From an uncultured Bacteroidales bacterium (lineage in GTDB: Bacteria > Bacteroidota > Bacteroidia > Bacteroidales > P3): 64,000 nucleotides of DNA. The notes under the pieces were generated by a model. It was given only the letters and a program-made list of their open reading frames with translations. It did no database searches and was not told the DNA's origin. The stretch spans positions 186,001 through 250,000 of the forward strand of contig CAJTPR010000001.1 of assembly GCA_910578275.1 (NCBI GenBank). The letters are read 5' to 3'. The position numbers and the translations under genes were made by a program. How positions within the stretch are numbered: position 1 is the first letter of the stretch; every line of letters starts with the position of its first letter. Positions 35,810 to 44,296 of the stretch are shown here, piece by piece.

Positions 35810-36907
35810 TTATTCGAGCATTTTATCGGCCAAAACGCCGTATGACCGGATCTGTTCCGCGCACAGCGCGTAGACATCTTCGGTATGGCAACGTTTATAC
35901 CAGTCTACCGTCAGCGCGACGGTCCGCGGCATATCGAGGCAGGGACGCCACCCCAACCGATAACGCGCCTTGCTGATGTCGAGCATGAGCAACTGCGCCT
36001 CGTGCGGGGCGTCCGGGTCGGAAAGGTCTTGCAACGCGCCGCGGCCGTAGGCCTTCACGACGGCTTGGGCCACGTCCCATACCGGCACCGCGCCGGAAAC
36101 CTCCGGACCGAAATTCCAACCCTCGCAATAAAGCGTCGGTTCTTCCCACATTTTCTTGGCCAACAGCAAATAACCGCCCAAAGGCTCCAACACGTGCTGC
36201 CAAGGCCGTACGGCCTTGGGACTGCGGATGCCGATCGGCTTGCCGGCCTCCAAGGCGCGGATGCAGTCGGGAATGATGCGATCCCGCGCCCAGTCGCCGC
36301 CACCTATGACATTGCCGGCGCGGACGCTGGCCACGCTCTTGCCGTGTTTTTCATATCGAGCAGGGTTGAAGAAACTGCGCCGCCAGCTGGCGATGGCGAT
36401 TTCGGCCGCGCCCTTGCTGCTGCTGTAAGGATCATAGCCGCCCATCGGTTCATTCTCGCGATACGCCCATATCTGCTCCTTGTTCTCATAGCATTTGTCG
36501 GTCGTTATCATGACGGCGACTTTCACCTCCGGCGTCACGCGCACGGCTTCCAACACGTTGACCGTGCCCATGACGTTGGTCGCGTAGGTCTCTACCGGCA
36601 TCTCGTAAGAAAGCCTGACCAAAGGCTGGGCTGCCAGATGAAACACGATTTGGGGACGGTATTGCTTGAAAATGGCTTTCACCCGATCCCCGTCGCGTAT
36701 GTCGACCCGTTCGTCGGCCGCGATGCGGCCGCCTACGCCGGAAAGCACGTAATTGTCGCGTCCGGTCTGCGGATCGAGCGAAACGCCTATGACTTCAGCA
36801 CCCAGCCCACACAGCCATATCGAGAGCCAGCTGCCCTTGAAACCCGTATGTCCGGTCACAAGCACCCGCTTACCCTTGTAGAAATTGCCAAACATATCGT
36901 TTTTCAT
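35810..36907 (-). CDS. rfbG: CDP-glucose 4,6-dehydratase
   Basis: Turns CDP-glucose into CDP-4-keto-6-deoxyglucose. The 365-residue SDR protein has VLVTGHTGFKGSWLSIWL, HLAAQPLVRLSYEMPVETY in its usual place, the catalytic TTDKCYEN and YSSSKGAAE, and RAGNVIGGGDWARDRIIPD, which together are specific for this enzyme. It follows rfbF after a 158-nt gap with no gene in it. The ATG at 36905-36907 is the start; an internal ATG four codons later is possible. Confidence 0.95.
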   Translation of the reverse strand: MKNDMFGNFYKGKRVLVTGHTGFKGSWLSIWLCGLGAEVIGVSLDPQTGRDNYVLSGVGGRIAADERVDIRDGDRVKAIFKQYRPQIVFHLAAQPLVRLSYEMPVETYATNVMGTVNVLEAVRVTPEVKVAVMITTDKCYENKEQIWAYRENEPMGGYDPYSSSKGAAEIAIASWRRSFFNPARYEKHGKSVASVRAGNVIGGGDWARDRIIPDCIRALEAGKPIGIRSPKAVRPWQHVLEPLGGYLLLAKKMWEEPTLYCEGWNFGPEVSGAVPVWDVAQAVVKAYGRGALQDLSDPDAPHEAQLLMLDISKARYRLGWRPCLDMPRTVALTVDWYKRCHTEDVYALCAEQIRSYGVLADKMLE

Positions 36908-37065
36908 ACATGCTTATTATTCCAGTCCATTTTCCTTGTCCCGAAATCCGCGGAAAAAGACGCAAGGCGGATAAGAGGCAGGGCGGAAAGTGCCGGCATG
37001 AAGGAACGTACCGGCTACGTGGACGGGCAACCGGCAACGAAACAGATCGCCGCCGTCCGCCTTCT

Positions 37066-37845
37066 TTACCAAACCTTCCACGGCGCGTTGCCACTCTCCC
37101 ACATCTCCTCCAACTCGCGTTTCTCGCGCTGGGTATCCATCGGACGCCAGAAGCCGTCGTGGCGATAGGCCACCAGTTCGCCCTCGGACGCCAACGTCTC
37201 CAACGGCTTGCGTTCCCAAATCGTGCCGTCGCCGTCGATATAGTCGAGCACCTTGGGTTCGAGCACGAAAAAGCCGCCGTTTATCCAACTGCTGTCGCCC
37301 TTGGGTTTCTCTTGAAATGAAAAGACCTTGACCTCATCCTGCGCGTTGAACGTGATGGCACCGAAACGGCCTGACGGCTGCACGACCGTCACGGTCGCCA
37401 ATTTCCGCTGTGCACGGTGGAAGTCCAACAATTCATCCACATGGATGTCGGCCACGCCGTCGCCATAGGTCATGAGGAAAGGCTCGTCCGGAGCCAGGTA
37501 ATCCTTGACACGCTTGAGGCGGCCGCCCGTCATCGTGTTCAGCCCCGTATCCACAAGCGTGATTTTCCACGGTTCGGCATGGGAATGATGTATTTGGAGG
37601 CTGTTGTCGCTCAAATCCACCGTAAGGTCGGCCTGATGCAGGTAATAGTCGACAAAATACTGCTTGATCATATAGGCCTTGTATCCGCAACATACGATAA
37701 AATCGTTGAATCCGTAGTGCGAATAGATTTTCATGATATGCCAAAGGATAGGCTTTCCGCCTATTTCCAACATGGGTTTGGGCCTGATTTCGGTTTCTTC
37801 CGAAAGCCGTGTGCCGAAACCGCCCGCCAAAAGAACTGTCTTCAT
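37066..37845 (-). CDS. rfbF: Glucose-1-phosphate cytidylyltransferase
   Basis: First step of the CDP-deoxyhexose pathway: CTP and glucose 1-phosphate to CDP-glucose. The 259-residue product has the nucleotidyltransferase motif LAGGFGTRLSEET, IRPKPMLEIGGKPILWHIM, MTYGDGVADI and the FWRPMDTQREK ending found in this family. It sits 30 nt after rfbH and before rfbG. Confidence 0.96.
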   Translation of the reverse strand: MKTVLLAGGFGTRLSEETEIRPKPMLEIGGKPILWHIMKIYSHYGFNDFIVCCGYKAYMIKQYFVDYYLHQADLTVDLSDNSLQIHHSHAEPWKITLVDTGLNTMTGGRLKRVKDYLAPDEPFLMTYGDGVADIHVDELLDFHRAQRKLATVTVVQPSGRFGAITFNAQDEVKVFSFQEKPKGDSSWINGGFFVLEPKVLDYIDGDGTIWERKPLETLASEGELVAYRHDGFWRPMDTQREKRELEEMWESGNAPWKVW

Positions 37846-37875
37846 GTCTTTTCGTGTTGATTCCTCGATGAAAGC

Positions 37876-39216
37876 CTATTCCAGGCCTTTTTCTTTCAGG
37901 AAGGCACGGATGCATTCCAGCGAATAAACTATCTGGTCGCTTGCAAGCCCCGGGTAGGTTCCCAGGAAAAAGGTCCTTTCCATGATCACGTCCGTGTTTT
38001 CCAGATTGCCCACGATACGTTTTTCCACCTGCAGGTATGCGGGCTGCTTCACCATGTTGCCGGCAAAGAGGTTGCGCGTCTCCACGCCGTTGCGGCTCAG
38101 GTAGCCGGTCAGTTCGGTACGGGTGAATCCCGCGTCTTCCTTCACCGTCACCGGATAGGCGAACCAGGCCGGATCGGAATCGGGTTCGGCCACGGGCAGC
38201 AGGAAGTATTTCCCGAAAGCCTTGAAACCCTTTTCCCACAATCGGAAATTCTCCTTGCGCCTTTCGATGAAACGGGGCAATTTCTCCATCTGGGCGCAGC
38301 CGATGGCCGCCTGCATGTCGGTCATCTTGAGATTGTAGCCGATATGGGAATAGACGTACTTGTGGTCGTAACCCGCCGGAAGTTCGCCGTATTGTTTGGT
38401 GAAGCGGCAACCGCAACGGTCGTTCTGCCCGCCCTCGCACGAGCAATCCCGTCCCCAGTCGCGGAAAGACCGTACGGCCTTGGCGATGAGCGGGTCGTCG
38501 GTGCAGACCATGCCGCCCTCTCCGGTGGTGATATGGTGTGCCGGATAGAACGAGAAAGTGGAGACATGGCCGAACGTGCCCGTTTTCTTGTCCTTGTAGG
38601 TGGAACCCAGCGCGTCGCAACAGTCTTCAACCACCCATAGGTCGTATTCCTCGGCCAGCTTCATGATTTCGTCGATGCGGAACGGGTTGCCCAACGTATG
38701 GGCCAGCATGATGGCGCGCGTATCGGCCGTGATGGCCCGGCGGGCCTGCTCCACGAGCATGTTGTAGTTGCCCGGCTCCACGTCCACGAAGACCGGAATC
38801 AGGCCGTTTTGAATGATCGGGTTGACGGTGGTGGGAAAACCTGCCGCCACCGTGATGACCTCGTTGCCTTTCTTGAGACGCTTGGGGCCCAACAGACGAC
38901 TGGTAAGCGCGGTCAGGGCCAACAGGTTGGCAGAAGATCCCGAATTGACGGCAAAGGCGTGCCGCACACCGAGATAATCCTTGAAAGCCGTCGTGAACGC
39001 CTTGGCATAACGTCCTTCGGTGAGCCAGAAATCCAAGGATGAATCCACCAGGTTCACGATTTCGTCCTGGTCGAACACTCTCCCTGCATATCTCACCTGT
39101 CGGATCTTTCCTTGTTCCGGTCCGGGAGCGGTACCGAACCGCACATCGTAGTACTCCTTGACGAGCCGCTTGATCTCGGCTCGCAATTCATCGGCGTTCA
39201 GGACTTTCTTTGTCAT
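37876..39216 (-). CDS. rfbH: CDP-4-keto-6-deoxyglucose 3-dehydrase (E1)
   Basis: PMP- and [2Fe-2S]-dependent dehydrase that removes the C3 hydroxyl from CDP-4-keto-6-deoxyglucose, the committed step to 3,6-dideoxy sugars. The 446-residue product has the aminotransferase fold, but the PLP-binding lysine is replaced by His (H227 in YPAHHITTGEGG), the mark of E1. The cluster ligands fit C-X57-C-X1-C-X7-C exactly: C200, C258, C260, C268. E1 needs an electron donor (E3, RfbI type), which is not in this window. First gene of the CDP-sugar operon, 71 nt after fabD. Confidence 0.96.
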   Translation of the reverse strand: MTKKVLNADELRAEIKRLVKEYYDVRFGTAPGPEQGKIRQVRYAGRVFDQDEIVNLVDSSLDFWLTEGRYAKAFTTAFKDYLGVRHAFAVNSGSSANLLALTALTSRLLGPKRLKKGNEVITVAAGFPTTVNPIIQNGLIPVFVDVEPGNYNMLVEQARRAITADTRAIMLAHTLGNPFRIDEIMKLAEEYDLWVVEDCCDALGSTYKDKKTGTFGHVSTFSFYPAHHITTGEGGMVCTDDPLIAKAVRSFRDWGRDCSCEGGQNDRCGCRFTKQYGELPAGYDHKYVYSHIGYNLKMTDMQAAIGCAQMEKLPRFIERRKENFRLWEKGFKAFGKYFLLPVAEPDSDPAWFAYPVTVKEDAGFTRTELTGYLSRNGVETRNLFAGNMVKQPAYLQVEKRIVGNLENTDVIMERTFFLGTYPGLASDQIVYSLECIRAFLKEKGLE

Positions 39217-39287
39217 TTTTCCTTATAATGAATTTCGGGATGAAACGAAACCGGTTCCACCCCGAAAACGAAAATCATTCCTTCTCC

Positions 39288-40169
39288 CTATTCCGCTCCT
39301 TGCACCTCGACGCCTTGGGCGATCTTGGCTATCATGCCCTGCAAGGTCTTGCCCGGCCCCACCTCGATGAAACGGGTGGCGCCGTCGGCATGCATGTTCT
39401 GCACGATTTGCGTCCAACGCACGGGTGAAGTAAGTTGCGATATGAGGTTCTGCTTTATCTTTTCGGGATCGACATAGGGCTTGGCATCCACGTCCTGATA
39501 AACGGGACAGAGCGGCATATGGAAAGCCGTGGACTGGATGGCGGCGGAAAGTTCCACGCGCGCCGGTTCCATGAGCGGGGAATGGAAGGCGCCTCCCACC
39601 TTGAGCGGCAGGGCCCGTTTGGCTCCGGCGGCCTTGCACTTCTCGCAGGCTTCCTCTATGCCCTTCATGCTACCCGAAATGACCAACTGGCCGGGATTGT
39701 TGTAATTGGCCGGAACGACCACTTCGGAGGTGACGCCGGCGCATATTTCCTCCACCTTTTCGTCGGCAAGTCCCAATATGGCCGCCATCGTGGAAGGATT
39801 CATCTCGCAAGCCTTCTGCATGGCGTTGGCCCGCTTGGAAACCAGCACCAACGCGTCTTCGAAAGCCAAGGCCTTGTTGGCGACCAAGGCCGAAAACTCG
39901 CCCAAGGAATGTCCGGCCACCATGTCGGGCTTGAAACCGGGCAGACAAGCGGCCCATATCACCGAATGCAAGAAGACGGCCGGTTGCGTGACCTTGGTCT
40001 GCTTCAGTTCCTCGTCGCTGCCGGCGAACATGATGTCGGTGATCCTGAAACCGAGGATATCGTTGGCCTTTTCAAACATTTCCTTTGCTTGCGGAAACTT
40101 TTCGTACAGGTCCTTGCCCATACCGGAAAATTGCGCTCCCTGACCGGGAAAAACATAAGCTGTCTTCAT
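39288..40169 (-). CDS. fabD: Malonyl-CoA:ACP transacylase
   Basis: Loads malonyl onto acyl carrier protein for fatty acid synthesis. The 293-residue product has KTAYVFPGQGAQFSGMG at the N-terminus, the active-site GHSLGEFSAL with its Ser, and the downstream GGAFHSPLM with the catalytic His. The ATG at 40167-40169 gives the family N-terminus; the frame is open further upstream but without family similarity. A promoter lies in the end of the histidine kinase gene. Confidence 0.96.
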   Translation of the reverse strand: MKTAYVFPGQGAQFSGMGKDLYEKFPQAKEMFEKANDILGFRITDIMFAGSDEELKQTKVTQPAVFLHSVIWAACLPGFKPDMVAGHSLGEFSALVANKALAFEDALVLVSKRANAMQKACEMNPSTMAAILGLADEKVEEICAGVTSEVVVPANYNNPGQLVISGSMKGIEEACEKCKAAGAKRALPLKVGGAFHSPLMEPARVELSAAIQSTAFHMPLCPVYQDVDAKPYVDPEKIKQNLISQLTSPVRWTQIVQNMHADGATRFIEVGPGKTLQGMIAKIAQGVEVQGAE

Positions 40170-40251
40170 TTCTGTATTCGATTTGGCGGAAACGGGCCGT
40201 CCACGGAAAGACCGCTTCGGGAAACGGGCCTGATTCACGCGATTCAACAAA

Positions 40252-41871
40252 CTACAAAGGTAATTTTTTTTCCTGCACGAAGAACAAATGGAACACCGAC
40301 CCGGCTTTCGGTTCACTCTCCATCCATACCCTGCCGCCATGCTGCTTCATGATGGAGGCCACATAACTCAACCCCAGGCCGAAGCCTTTCACGTCGTGCA
40401 GGTTGCCGGTAGGGACCCTGTAAAGTTTGTCGAAAATCTTCTTCTGATTGGCCTTGGCGATTCCTATACCGTTGTCTTTCACGTCTATCCGTATCCCGCC
40501 CGGTTCGTTGCAGGTGGATATTTCGATAAGCGGCTTCTGGACGCAATACTTGTTGGCGTTGTCGATGAGGTTGGATATGATATGGACGATATGGGTCCTG
40601 TCGCCCGTCACCAGGTCGTTTTCCGCTTCCAGGCGCGTGACGATGCGTCCGTTCTTGTGCATCACCTGGAATCCCGTGTTGTTGACCGCCTCCTCGATGG
40701 CCTTATGCAGCGGAAATTCCGTCTTGGCCAGGAAATAATCCCCTTTTTCCATCTTGGAAATCTGAATGATCTGGCCGCTGAGCGATTGCAAGCGCTGGTT
40801 TTCGTGACGGATAATCCGTAAAAGTTCCTGCAAGCCCTCCCTGTCGTAATGCATGTCGGGATCGTCCAACGACTCGCAGACCAAGGCTATCGTGCTTACC
40901 GGCGTCTTTATCTCATGGGTGACGTGGTTGATGAAATCGCTTTTCATCTCCGCCAGCCTCTTCTGCTTCCAAATGGATACGACGGTATATACAAAACTGT
41001 ATATCAATAATATGAATAAAACGAGCGAAGCCGTCGCCAAATACCACATCTGCGAGAAGATGAACGAACGGCTGTTGGGAAAATAAAGCAGGATATAGGT
41101 CGGATAATCGGTGGGTTGATTAGGGAAAAGCCTGTATGCCAAAGGACTTTGCAACAATTCGATGCCGTATTTGCCGGTTTTTTGCAAAAGGAGCTTCGAA
41201 CTGTAACTGCTGTAAACGCCCCATTCGTAAACGAGATTCAGGTTCTGTGCCGCCAAGGCCGCCCCCAGCACCGAATCCACCATCTTGGGCGAAAGCCGCG
41301 TCCCCACTTCCCTTTCCGGCGCCTGGCTGAATGAAACGCGCAACATGTCATGCAACACACGCCTGGCATAGAGCAAGTCGTCACGTGTCCTCCGCAAGGC
41401 AAGGTATTCTTCGCCGATCCGTTTCGCCAATCCGTCGTCCGACACACCGGCAAGCCCATGATCGGCCTGGATGAAACTGCCGGCCGACACCACGCCGTTT
41501 ATCGTATCTTTCCATTCCATGCGCCTTATCCGCTCTCCCACCAGCGAATAACTGCCGTCGGCATCCCATACCAGGCCGCATTTTTCATTGACTATCCGCG
41601 GATATTCGTAACGAAGCGCCGCCACGCGGGCATCCACCGAATCCAATTCGGCATCCAGTCTCTGCAAATTCCGGACCCGCAGCCATTGCGCCGAGGAAAT
41701 GCCCTTGTCCAAGGCTTTCACCACCTCGTTCATCGCCGCATGGGCCGAAGTGGCCACGAAATCCTCCCCTATGGAAAATATGCGCTTCGTCCAATAGAAC
41801 TGTACCGACAGCAATCCCAAGAGGGACATGGTCATCGTGACCGAGATAAAGAAAAGCCTCTTTTTCTTCAT
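40252..41871 (-). CDS. Sensor histidine kinase
   Basis: A 539-residue membrane kinase: a first span (about 7-27), a periplasmic sensor part of some 240 residues without a domain I recognise, a second span (about 277-300), then the HisKA domain with H319 in HVTHEIKTP and a HATPase_c domain (SNLIDNANKYC, DNGIGI, GFGLGLSYV). No HAMP domain is evident between span and H-box. No response regulator is next to it: lysC is upstream (12 nt) and fabD downstream. Signal unknown. Confidence 0.9.
   Translation of the reverse strand: MKKKRLFFISVTMTMSLLGLLSVQFYWTKRIFSIGEDFVATSAHAAMNEVVKALDKGISSAQWLRVRNLQRLDAELDSVDARVAALRYEYPRIVNEKCGLVWDADGSYSLVGERIRRMEWKDTINGVVSAGSFIQADHGLAGVSDDGLAKRIGEEYLALRRTRDDLLYARRVLHDMLRVSFSQAPEREVGTRLSPKMVDSVLGAALAAQNLNLVYEWGVYSSYSSKLLLQKTGKYGIELLQSPLAYRLFPNQPTDYPTYILLYFPNSRSFIFSQMWYLATASLVLFILLIYSFVYTVVSIWKQKRLAEMKSDFINHVTHEIKTPVSTIALVCESLDDPDMHYDREGLQELLRIIRHENQRLQSLSGQIIQISKMEKGDYFLAKTEFPLHKAIEEAVNNTGFQVMHKNGRIVTRLEAENDLVTGDRTHIVHIISNLIDNANKYCVQKPLIEISTCNEPGGIRIDVKDNGIGIAKANQKKIFDKLYRVPTGNLHDVKGFGLGLSYVASIMKQHGGRVWMESEPKAGSVFHLFFVQEKKLPL
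40255..40288 (-). promoter_or_regulatory. Promoter for fabD
   Basis: Minus-strand TTTG (40285-40288), a 22-nt spacer (2 nt longer than usual) and a perfect TACCTTTG (40255-40262). It overlaps the last codons of the histidine kinase gene. The leader to the fabD ATG would be about 80 nt. Confidence 0.58.
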
Positions 41872-41883
41872 GCGGCCGCTCCG

Positions 41884-43152
41884 CTATGGTTTGAGCACCA
41901 GTTGCGCCGCATGACGGCTGCGCTGTTCAAGCATGACCTGGCGCTCGCCCACGATACGGTCTATGACTTCCTGCGTGTAATGGCGGATGGTGACCAGCAT
42001 CAGGTCGCCGTTGTATCGGCAGTCGTAGTCGCGCGAAAGTGCTTCGATGAGCGCCGGCAAATCGCCTTTGTCGCCATCCACGCAGACGGAAAAGCTCAAG
42101 GCCGAATTCTGCATGATATTGACTTTCATCCCGTACTTCACGAAACAGTCGAATATCCCGGAAAGGTTGTGTTCGTCCACGAACGAAAAATCCTTCGGAT
42201 AAATCGAAAGCAAGGTCTGGTTCTTCTTGAAGATGTATGATGGAATGTCGCTGTTCCTCACGTTGTCGAGCCCCACCCAGGTACCGGACGCGTCCACGTC
42301 CATGAACGAACGGACATGAAGCGGTATATGCTTGTTCTGCAAAGGCTTTATCGTCTTGGGATGGATGATGCTGGCACCATAATAGGCCAATTCGGTGGCA
42401 TCGAGATAGGAAATGTAATCGAGTTTCTCGGTATGCGGGAAATACTTGGGATCCGCGTTCAAGACTCCGGGCACGTCTTTCCAGATCGTGATCTGGCGGG
42501 CATCCAGGCAATAGGCGAACACCGCCGCCGAATAATCGGAGCCTTCCCTGCCCAACGTCACCGTATCGCCGTTTTCATCGCAGGCGATGAACCCTTGGGT
42601 CACGACGATACGGGTTTGTTCGTCCATGCTTTCCGCCATCGCCCGACGGATACGTTCCCGGGTGGGTTCCCATACGATCTTTCCTTCGCGGAAACGACCG
42701 TCGGTAAGCAACAATTTACCGGCATCCAGTTCCGTGTTATATATGCCCGCCTCCGTGAGATAGGAAGAAACGATGCAGGTGGAAAGACGTTCACCGTAAG
42801 ATACCACCTGGTCGTAGGCACGGTCGTATTCCATGTCGGCGATGCGCGTCAACTTGCCGTAAAGTTCGCCGAACAGTTGCCGGACCTTGCCGTAAACCGG
42901 TCGCGAGGTATCGGCAAACAATTCATGCAGGATCTGGATATGCTTGGCCATCAAGTCCTTCAAGACCGCATCCTTGTTATCCTGCTTATAGTAGAAAGCA
43001 TCAAGGATCGCCTCCAGGGCATTGGTCGTCTTTCCCATGGCCGAGACCACGACGCAAGTAGGTCCTGTCACCTGGCTATTGAGTATTTCAGCCACGTTTT
43101 TCACGGCATCGGCATTCTTTACCGAAGCGCCGCCGAATTTGTAAACTTCCAT
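41884..43152 (-). CDS. lysC: Aspartate kinase, monofunctional
   Basis: First step of the lysine, threonine and methionine family: phosphorylation of aspartate. The 422-residue product has KFGGASVKNADAVKN, the TLGREGSDYSAAVFA motif and a C-terminal ACT region (VNIMQNSALSFSVCVD). There is no homoserine dehydrogenase part. The ACT region suggests feedback control, but the effector cannot be told. Upstream is aroC (52 nt), downstream the histidine kinase (12 nt). Confidence 0.94.
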   Translation of the reverse strand: MEVYKFGGASVKNADAVKNVAEILNSQVTGPTCVVVSAMGKTTNALEAILDAFYYKQDNKDAVLKDLMAKHIQILHELFADTSRPVYGKVRQLFGELYGKLTRIADMEYDRAYDQVVSYGERLSTCIVSSYLTEAGIYNTELDAGKLLLTDGRFREGKIVWEPTRERIRRAMAESMDEQTRIVVTQGFIACDENGDTVTLGREGSDYSAAVFAYCLDARQITIWKDVPGVLNADPKYFPHTEKLDYISYLDATELAYYGASIIHPKTIKPLQNKHIPLHVRSFMDVDASGTWVGLDNVRNSDIPSYIFKKNQTLLSIYPKDFSFVDEHNLSGIFDCFVKYGMKVNIMQNSALSFSVCVDGDKGDLPALIEALSRDYDCRYNGDLMLVTIRHYTQEVIDRIVGERQVMLEQRSRHAAQLVLKP

Positions 43153-43204
43153 ATCGTCTTATTTGACATGTTTTTCATAGGCCCCGAAAGGCCGATTCGT
43201 CGGT

Positions 43205-44266
43205 TCATGCCTTGCTGCTCCTTGCCAGCAACATGAAGTCGGCCAGGCATAAGGCGGCCATCGCCTCCACCACCGCCACCGCGCGCGGAACGCAACAGAC
43301 GTCATGCCTGCCGCCTATCTTCATTTCGTGCAGGGCCCCGTCTTCGCCCAAAAGCCGCTGTTCCTGTCCGATGGAGGGTATCGGCTTGAAAGCCACGCGG
43401 AAATATAAAGGTTCTCCCGTGGATATGCCCCCGCGCACGCCCCCGCAGAGATTCTGTTCCGTCGTGCCGTCGGCACGCCATCGGTCGTTATGCTCGCTTC
43501 CCTCCATGCGGGAAGCCGCAAACCCCTGACCTATCTCGAACCCTCGGCTGGCATTGATGCCCATCATGGCATAGGCAAGACGCGCGCTCAACTTGTCGTA
43601 AACAGGTTCGCCCCAGCCTGCGGGCAAGCCGGTAACCTCGCAAGCCACCGTTCCGCCTATGCTGTCCTGACGTTCCCGCATCTTTCCGAGCAGTTGCTGC
43701 ATCGCCTCGTCGGTATCCTGATGCGGACAACGGCTCACGAACCGCCGGGCCTGCTCCGCATCCACTCGGACGGAACCGGGTATGGATACCGGACCTATGC
43801 TTTGCGTATAGGCATGTACTTTCACCTGCTGCATACCAAGCAACATCTTGGCAAACGCGCCGCCCGCCACACGGACCGCCGTTTCACGCGCCGAAGCCCG
43901 GCCGCCCCCCCGCCAGTCCCGGATACCGTATTTGTGCCGGTACGTGTCGTCGGCATGTCCGGGACGGAAAAGATGTTCCAGTCCGGCGTAGTCGGCGCCG
44001 CGGGCGTCTTGGTTGCGTATGATGAAACCGATAGGCGTACCCAGGCTTTTTCCCTGAAAGACCCCCGAAAGTATCTCTATGTCGTCTTGTTCCTGTCGTC
44101 CGCTGCCTGTCAGGGCCTGTCCCGGACGACGGTTCCTCAAGTCGGCGCGCAACAAGTCCGTATCGACGGGAACACCCGCCGGAAACCCGTCCAGCACGCC
44201 GCCCAAGGCCGCACCGTGCGATTCCCCGAAAGCACTCAATCGCAAAATCATTCCAAACGTATTCAT
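43205..44266 (-). CDS. aroC: Chorismate synthase
   Basis: Last step of the shikimate pathway: EPSP to chorismate, needing reduced FMN. The 353-residue product has SAFGESHGAALGGVLDG at the N-terminus, RPGHADDTYRHKYG, GGGRASARETAVRVAGGA and GGVRGGISTGEP, all diagnostic. It starts 30 nt after the murF-alr gene. Confidence 0.97.
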   Translation of the reverse strand: MNTFGMILRLSAFGESHGAALGGVLDGFPAGVPVDTDLLRADLRNRRPGQALTGSGRQEQDDIEILSGVFQGKSLGTPIGFIIRNQDARGADYAGLEHLFRPGHADDTYRHKYGIRDWRGGGRASARETAVRVAGGAFAKMLLGMQQVKVHAYTQSIGPVSIPGSVRVDAEQARRFVSRCPHQDTDEAMQQLLGKMRERQDSIGGTVACEVTGLPAGWGEPVYDKLSARLAYAMMGINASRGFEIGQGFAASRMEGSEHNDRWRADGTTEQNLCGGVRGGISTGEPLYFRVAFKPIPSIGQEQRLLGEDGALHEMKIGGRHDVCCVPRAVAVVEAMAALCLADFMLLARSSKA

Positions 44267-44296
44267 ATCTTGCGGATTCCAAACTTCAACATAACC

